From an uncultured Oscillospiraceae bacterium (GTDB lineage: Bacteria; Bacillota; Clostridia; Oscillospirales; Ruminococcaceae), in NCBI GenBank assembly GCA_900553955.1, contig USFO01000027.1, positions 1 through 16,967 on the forward strand: DNA of 16,967 bases, given 5' to 3'. Made by a program: the position numbers and the translations under genes. Shown here one piece after another: positions 13,135 through 16,967 of the stretch; within the stretch, counting starts at the first letter, position 1; every line of letters begins with the position of its first letter. The notes below the pieces were generated by a model, which saw nothing but the letters and a program-made list of their open reading frames with translations, did no database searches and was not told the DNA's origin.

Positions 13135-14472
13135 TTGCCGGTTAAAATTTCAGCGGTTGAAAAGAACAGCTATGCCGAAAAAGCGGGCATAACTGCCGGA
13201 GAAAGTATAGTCTCAATCAATGGAAACATTATAAAAGACGTTCTCGACTATCGGTTCTATATGACCGACAGAGATATTCTGGTGGAGCTTGCTTCGCAAA
13301 ACGGCGAAACAAGAACCGTGGAGGTAAAAAAACCGGAGTACGACGACCTCGGCCTTGATTTTGAAACATATCTTATGGATAAGGAGCACTGCTGCAAAAA
13401 CAAGTGCATTTTCTGCTTCATAGACCAAATGCCTCCGAATATGCGCGAAACCCTCTATTTTAAGGACGACGATTCGCGCCTTGGCTTTCTTTTCGGGAAC
13501 TATATAACTCTTACGAACCTTGAGGACGAGGACATAGACCGCATTATCAAAATGCATCTTTCACCCATAAATATTTCCGTTCACACCACGAACCCGGAGC
13601 TTCGCGTTCGGATGATGAAGAACCCGAAGGCTGCGGATTCGCTGAAATATATAAAACGCTTGGCTGACGCGGGTATTGCGCTGCATATTCAGCTTGTGCT
13701 CTGCCCGGGAATAAACGACGGCGATGAGCTTCGCCGCACATTCAGCGACCTTGCAAAGCTTGGCCCTGCGGTGGAAAGCGCTGTATGCGTGCCCGTTGGG
13801 CTGACGAAGTACCGCGAAAAGCTGCCGAAGCTCACCCCATACGATGCTGTGGGTGCGCGGGAGGTAATTTCCATAGTGGACGGGTTCCGCGAGAAAATGA
13901 AAACGGAGCGGGGTATTGCCGTTGCTTACGCTGCGGATGAATTTTTCATCAAGGCGGGGCTGCCGCTGCCGCCTTATGAGTATTACGATGACTTTACTCA
14001 GCTTGAGGACGGAGTGGGACTCTGCACCCTGCTCAAACACGAATTTTACGAGGCGCTTGACTACTTCCCGCCGGCGGAATATAACCGCAGGGTGACTATT
14101 CCCACGGGAAAGGCGGCATACTCCACCATAAAGGAGCTTGCAGACGCCGCGGAGCGCCGCTACGATGGGCTTAAAATCGATGTTCTCGCTATGGAGAATA
14201 ACTTCTTCGGCGAACTGATAACCGTCACGGGGCTGCTCACAGGCGGCGACATAGTCGCTCAGCTCAAGGAAAGAGACAACGGCGACGCGGTGCTCATCTG
14301 CGAGAGCACCCTGCGCTATGAGCACGACAAATTCATAGACGACACCACGCCGGATTATGTTGAGCGGGAGCTGAAGCTTCCGGTGCTCATGGTTCCGAAC
14401 GACGGCTACAAGCTGCTTTGTGCCATGCTCGGCGAAAAAGCCGACGACGAATGTGAAGTAATATACGGATGA
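13135..14472 (+). CDS. DUF512 family protein: PDZ domain plus radical-SAM-like Fe-S domain
   Basis: 445-residue conserved protein of unknown function. An N-terminal PDZ-like domain (~1-60, SYAEKAGITAGESIVSING) is followed by a radical-SAM-like region whose cysteines form C-x3-C-x2-C (C87, C91, C94 in CCKNKCIFCFID), as for a 4Fe-4S cluster bound to S-adenosylmethionine. Then comes the family block FKDDDSRLGFLFGNYITLTN. The C-terminal half (~220-440) is the DUF512 domain, with VGLTKYREKLP, a short TPTGKAA-like stretch (IPTGKAAY) and NNFFGELITVTGLLTGGD. The TTG start at 13135 has AAGGAGGTG 8 nt upstream. In Clostridia this family is commonly next to der, as here (19 bp upstream), which suggests but does not prove a ribosome- or RNA-related role. 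No chemistry can be assigned from sequence. Confidence 0.92.
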   Translation: MPVKISAVEKNSYAEKAGITAGESIVSINGNIIKDVLDYRFYMTDRDILVELASQNGETRTVEVKKPEYDDLGLDFETYLMDKEHCCKNKCIFCFIDQMPPNMRETLYFKDDDSRLGFLFGNYITLTNLEDEDIDRIIKMHLSPINISVHTTNPELRVRMMKNPKAADSLKYIKRLADAGIALHIQLVLCPGINDGDELRRTFSDLAKLGPAVESAVCVPVGLTKYREKLPKLTPYDAVGAREVISIVDGFREKMKTERGIAVAYAADEFFIKAGLPLPPYEYYDDFTQLEDGVGLCTLLKHEFYEALDYFPPAEYNRRVTIPTGKAAYSTIKELADAAERRYDGLKIDVLAMENNFFGELITVTGLLTGGDIVAQLKERDNGDAVLICESTLRYEHDKFIDDTTPDYVERELKLPVLMVPNDGYKLLCAMLGEKADDECEVIYG

Positions 14473-14491
14473 CCCGTTTGGAGGGATAGAA

Positions 14492-15820
14492 ATGTCAAAA
14501 CCTATAATTGCCATAGTAGGGCGCCCTAATGTGGGAAAATCCACGCTTTTTAATAAGCTTACCGGAAAGCGCCTTGCCATAGTGGAGGATACCCCCGGCG
14601 TAACCCGCGACCGCATTTACAGCGAATGCGAGTGGCTCAACCACACGGTTATGCTCATAGATACCGGCGGTATCGAGCCGAAAACCGATGACGGTATGCT
14701 GGCGAAAATGCGTGATCAGGCGAACATAGCTATTGAAAGCGCCGATGTGATAATACTTGTAACGGATCTTGCCTCCGGCGTTACGGCGAACGATGCGGAC
14801 ATTGCCGCAATGCTGCTCAAGAGCGGCAAGCCGGTGGTGCTCTGCGTGAACAAATGCGACAGAATAGGCGAGCCTCCCGCGGAATTTTACGAGTTTTACA
14901 ACCTCGGCTTGGGCGATCCCATAGCCGTTTCCTCGGTTCACGGTCACGGAACCGGAGATCTTCTTGACGAGTGCTTCAAATTTATTGATTTCGACAAAGA
15001 AGATGAGTATGATGAAGATGCGGTAAAGGTTGCCATAATCGGCAAGCCGAATGTGGGCAAAAGCAGCCTTGTGAACCGTATTGCCGGGGAGGAGCGAGTG
15101 ATAGTTTCCAACGTTGCGGGCACTACCCGTGACGCCACCGATACCGAGGTTGAAAATCAGTACGGTAAATTTGTGCTTATTGACACCGCAGGCATTCGCC
15201 GCAAAAGCAAGGTGGATGACAATGTTGAAAAATACAGCGTGCTACGCTCCTATATGGCGGTGGATCGCAGCGACGTCTGCGTAATTATGATTGACGCTAC
15301 TGAAGGTTTTACCGAGCAGGACAGCAAGGTTGCGGGATATGCACACGAGCAGGGCAAGGCCTGCGTTATCGCCGTAAACAAATGGGACGCGATTGAAAAG
15401 GACGGCAACACCATGAACAAGTTCCAAAAGGAACTTGAGGTGGATTTCAGCTTTATGTCCTATGCGCCCATTGTCTTTATTTCGGCGCTCACCGGTCAAA
15501 GAATAGACAAGCTCTTCGAGCTTATTGTTTCCACCCACGAGCAGAACTGCCGCAGAATTTCCACCGGTATGCTCAACGATATGCTGTCATACGCCACGGC
15601 AAAGGTTCAGCCCCCCTCCGATAAGGGCAAGAGGCTCAAGCTCTATTATATGACTCAGGCCTCCACAAAGCCGCCGACGTTTGTGGTGTTCTGCAACCGT
15701 TCCGATTTGTTCCACTTCTCCTATCAGCGTTATATCGAAAATCAGATAAGGGAGACGTTCGGGCTGAACGGAACGCCGATTAAAATAGTTGTACGCGAAA
15801 GAGGCAAGGATAAAGGCTGA
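14492..15820 (+). CDS. der: Ribosome biogenesis GTPase Der (EngA)
   Basis: Essential GTPase with two tandem G domains and a C-terminal KH-like domain, needed for late 50S subunit assembly. The 442 residues match the family. Domain 1: P-loop GRPNVGKST (10-18), TRDR switch region, DTGG at 57-60 and NKCD at 120-123. An acidic linker (FDKEDEYDEDAVK, ~168-180) leads to domain 2: GKPNVGKSS (184-192), TTRDATDT, DTAG at 231-234 and NKWD at 296-299. The KH-like domain (~355-440) includes KLYYMTQASTKPPTFVVFCN and ends in RGKDKG. All G motifs are intact. The ATG at 14492 has GGAGGG upstream, 19 bp after the DUF512 stop, and plsY follows after 23 bp, so the three genes are one operon. Confidence 0.98.
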   Translation: MSKPIIAIVGRPNVGKSTLFNKLTGKRLAIVEDTPGVTRDRIYSECEWLNHTVMLIDTGGIEPKTDDGMLAKMRDQANIAIESADVIILVTDLASGVTANDADIAAMLLKSGKPVVLCVNKCDRIGEPPAEFYEFYNLGLGDPIAVSSVHGHGTGDLLDECFKFIDFDKEDEYDEDAVKVAIIGKPNVGKSSLVNRIAGEERVIVSNVAGTTRDATDTEVENQYGKFVLIDTAGIRRKSKVDDNVEKYSVLRSYMAVDRSDVCVIMIDATEGFTEQDSKVAGYAHEQGKACVIAVNKWDAIEKDGNTMNKFQKELEVDFSFMSYAPIVFISALTGQRIDKLFELIVSTHEQNCRRISTGMLNDMLSYATAKVQPPSDKGKRLKLYYMTQASTKPPTFVVFCNRSDLFHFSYQRYIENQIRETFGLNGTPIKIVVRERGKDKG

Positions 15821-15843
15821 TTTTTTTCTCGGAGGACGGTATC

Positions 15844-16500
15844 TTGAATGACTTTGGAATGATATTTTATATATGTATGGGCGTTGCGGCGGTTTCCTAT
15901 CTTATCGGAAGCTGCAATATGGCAATAATCATATCAAAATTTCATAAATTCAAAGACATACGCAATTACGGAAGCGGAAATGCGGGCACGACAAATATGC
16001 TCCGCACTTTCGGAAAGCGGGCGGCTTCGTATACATTCGGCGGCGACTTCATTAAGGGTGCGCTGACGGTCTTTGTTGCGCGGGCGGCGCTCGGTGGCTT
16101 TGAGCTGCCATTTGACATCGGATATCTTGCCGCGATTTTCGTTGTGGTTGGGCATATTTTTCCGGTATATTTCAAATTCAAGGGCGGTAAGGGTGTTGCC
16201 ACCGCCTTCGGTGCGATGCTTGTGCTCAACTGGATTGCGTTTTGCACCATTTTGGTGGGGCTTGTGCCAATGCTCTTTATAATCAGAATTGTTTCCGCGA
16301 TTTCCCTCTGCGGCGCGGCGATTTATCCGGTGCTCACCGCGCTGGTGCTCTGGCTGCAAAAGGCGGATTTCGTATCGGAAATTTTGCCGGATACAATATG
16401 TGCACTGATTTTGGCGGCGCTTACATTCTACGCACACAGGGAAAATATTGCGCGGCTTCGCAACGGAACGGAAAACTTTTTTGGAGAAAAGAAACGATGA
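15844..16500 (+). CDS. plsY: Acyl-phosphate:glycerol-3-phosphate acyltransferase
   Basis: Polytopic membrane enzyme that transfers the acyl chain from acyl-phosphate (made by PlsX) to the sn-1 position of glycerol 3-phosphate, giving lysophosphatidic acid, the first step toward the phosphatidate used by CdsA. The 218-residue product has several hydrophobic helices and the three conserved loops: GSGNAGTTNMLR (~residues 42-53), GHIFPVYFKFKGGKGVAT (~100-118) and a C-terminal HRENIARLRNGTE. The start is TTG at 15844 with GGAGG at 15831-15835 (8-nt spacing); the ATG at 15859 is too far from it. The tail is slightly longer than usual and its TGA overlaps the next gene's ATG. der lies just upstream, as in many Firmicutes. 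Confidence 0.97.
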   Translation: MNDFGMIFYICMGVAAVSYLIGSCNMAIIISKFHKFKDIRNYGSGNAGTTNMLRTFGKRAASYTFGGDFIKGALTVFVARAALGGFELPFDIGYLAAIFVVVGHIFPVYFKFKGGKGVATAFGAMLVLNWIAFCTILVGLVPMLFIIRIVSAISLCGAAIYPVLTALVLWLQKADFVSEILPDTICALILAALTFYAHRENIARLRNGTENFFGEKKR

Positions 16501-16856
16501 AGCTTAAAGTAAAAATGCCGGGCGTTATACCGAAGCTTAGATTAAAGCTTAATCTGAACGGTATAATCAACCTTTCCGAACGGCAGAAAAAAATAATCAG
16601 CACTGTGGCGGTTGCGCTGGCGGTCTGTGCGTTTTATCTTTGGCTCGGAATAGGTCTTAATACATATATGCCGGCGGGCTCAAGGGATAACCTTGCACCG
16701 CTGCTCATAATGTACTGCGCTTTTCCGGTATTTGTGCTGTTTTTCAGTATAAAGCGAGTGGTGAACATTCTCCTCGGCAAGGAGGACAGAGAGGTTATCG
16801 AGCCTGTGAAGGAAGCCTCCGATGAGGAAAAGGAAACCGCCGAAGCAAAAGAATAA
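16497..16856 (+). CDS. Small two-helix membrane protein, unknown function
   Basis: 119-residue protein I do not recognise. A basic N-terminus rich in Lys/Leu (MKLKVKMPGVIPKLRLKLNL) precedes SERQKK, then two membrane helices (~residues 39-60, ISTVAVALAVCAFYLWLGIG; ~73-93, LLIMYCAFPVFVLFFSI) and an acidic tail (EPVKEASDEEKETAEAKE). The positive N-terminus and acidic C-terminus would give an N-in, C-in hairpin topology by the positive-inside rule. The ATG overlaps the plsY TGA (ATGA), with GGAGA 9 nt upstream, so it is translationally coupled to plsY. The terminator at 16873 ends the operon. No signal peptide cleavage site or catalytic motif is seen. Confidence 0.8.
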   Translation: MKLKVKMPGVIPKLRLKLNLNGIINLSERQKKIISTVAVALAVCAFYLWLGIGLNTYMPAGSRDNLAPLLIMYCAFPVFVLFFSIKRVVNILLGKEDREVIEPVKEASDEEKETAEAKE

Positions 16857-16872
16857 GCTCCTTTAGCGGATA

Positions 16873-16908
16873 AAAACGGGGACGGGCATTGAAGCCCGTC
16901 CCCGTTTT
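16873..16908 (+). terminator. Strong rho-independent terminator of the DUF512-der-plsY operon
   Basis: A perfect 15-bp stem (AAAACGGGGACGGGC at 16873-16887, GCCCGTCCCCGTTTT at 16894-16908) with an ATTGAA loop, 16 bp after the last stop. The A4/T4 ends make it usable in both directions. Confidence 0.95.
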
Positions 16909-16924
16909 GGTGTTCGTAGGACAA

Positions 16925-16943
16925 CCACTGGCTCTGCCAGTGG
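16925..16943. other. Perfect 8-bp hairpin near window edge, possible end of an IS200/IS605-type element
   Basis: CCACTGGC (16925-16932) and GCCAGTGG (16936-16943) form a perfect stem with a 3-nt TCT loop, followed by seven A and then AGCTTTAGCT. On the + strand a hairpin followed by A is not a terminator, and on the - strand the U-run lies on the wrong side. Subterminal hairpins with tiny loops beside an intergenic terminator are typical of IS200/IS605 ends and REP-like repeats, but the window stops at 16967, so no transposase can be seen. Confidence 0.4.
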
Positions 16944-16967
16944 AAAAAAAGCTTTAGCTATGGACAG

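Noticed and set aside
16242..16496. Longer upstream frame for the last small gene
   Set aside because: It overlaps plsY in another frame; the ATG at 16497 with GGAGA and the ATGA overlap is the natural start.

Overview
The window is a gene-dense chromosomal segment from a low-GC-type Gram-positive (Firmicutes), most likely a member of the Clostridia close to gut Oscillospirales/Ruminococcaceae. The evidence is a Gram-positive-type PolC replicase, strong purine-rich Shine-Dalgarno sites with many TTG starts, sigma-A-like promoters (one with perfect consensus boxes), and the conserved Firmicute order cdsA-dxr-rseP-ispG-polC. The genus cannot be fixed by reading alone. Nearly everything is housekeeping. 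I see no phage, CRISPR array, defence island, rRNA or tRNA.

Region 1 (1-9462, + strand) is an envelope, isoprenoid and replication cluster. It holds the 3' end of cdsA (CDP-diacylglycerol synthesis), dxr (second step of the MEP isoprenoid pathway), rseP (site-2 protease), ispG (late MEP step), polC (replicative DNA polymerase) and a degenerate PLP-aminotransferase-like gene. Spacing is tight from dxr onward. A hairpin with a short U-run separates cdsA from dxr, and a strong bidirectional terminator closes the run at 9419-9462.

Region 2 (9463-11234, mainly - strand) is a small divergent operon: an RluA-type pseudouridine synthase, then a Sel1-repeat protein, then a 216-bp tail carrying four copies of a 10-bp motif at 42-43-bp spacing, overlapped by a doubtful 62-codon ORF. 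The same bidirectional terminator would end it.

Region 3 (11184-12911, + strand) starts at two overlapping divergent promoters that share one -10 box. It holds radC, then a two-promoter intergenic region, then the DUF177 (YceD-like) gene and rpmF (ribosomal protein L32), closed by two successive terminators.

Region 4 (13067-16908, + strand) has its own promoter and encodes a PDZ/radical-SAM-like DUF512 protein, the double GTPase Der (ribosome 50S assembly), PlsY (glycerol-3-phosphate acyltransferase) and a small two-helix membrane protein, ended by a 15-bp perfect terminator. A second hairpin flanked by an A-run lies at the right edge and may be the end of a small IS200/IS605-like element or repeat.

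Functionally, the window combines phospholipid synthesis (PlsY early, CdsA later), isoprenoid supply (Dxr, IspG), DNA replication (PolC) and ribosome biogenesis (L32, DUF177, Der, RluA-type enzyme). The least understood parts are the aminotransferase-like protein without recognisable catalytic residues, the spaced 10-mer array, the DUF512 protein and the Sel1 protein.
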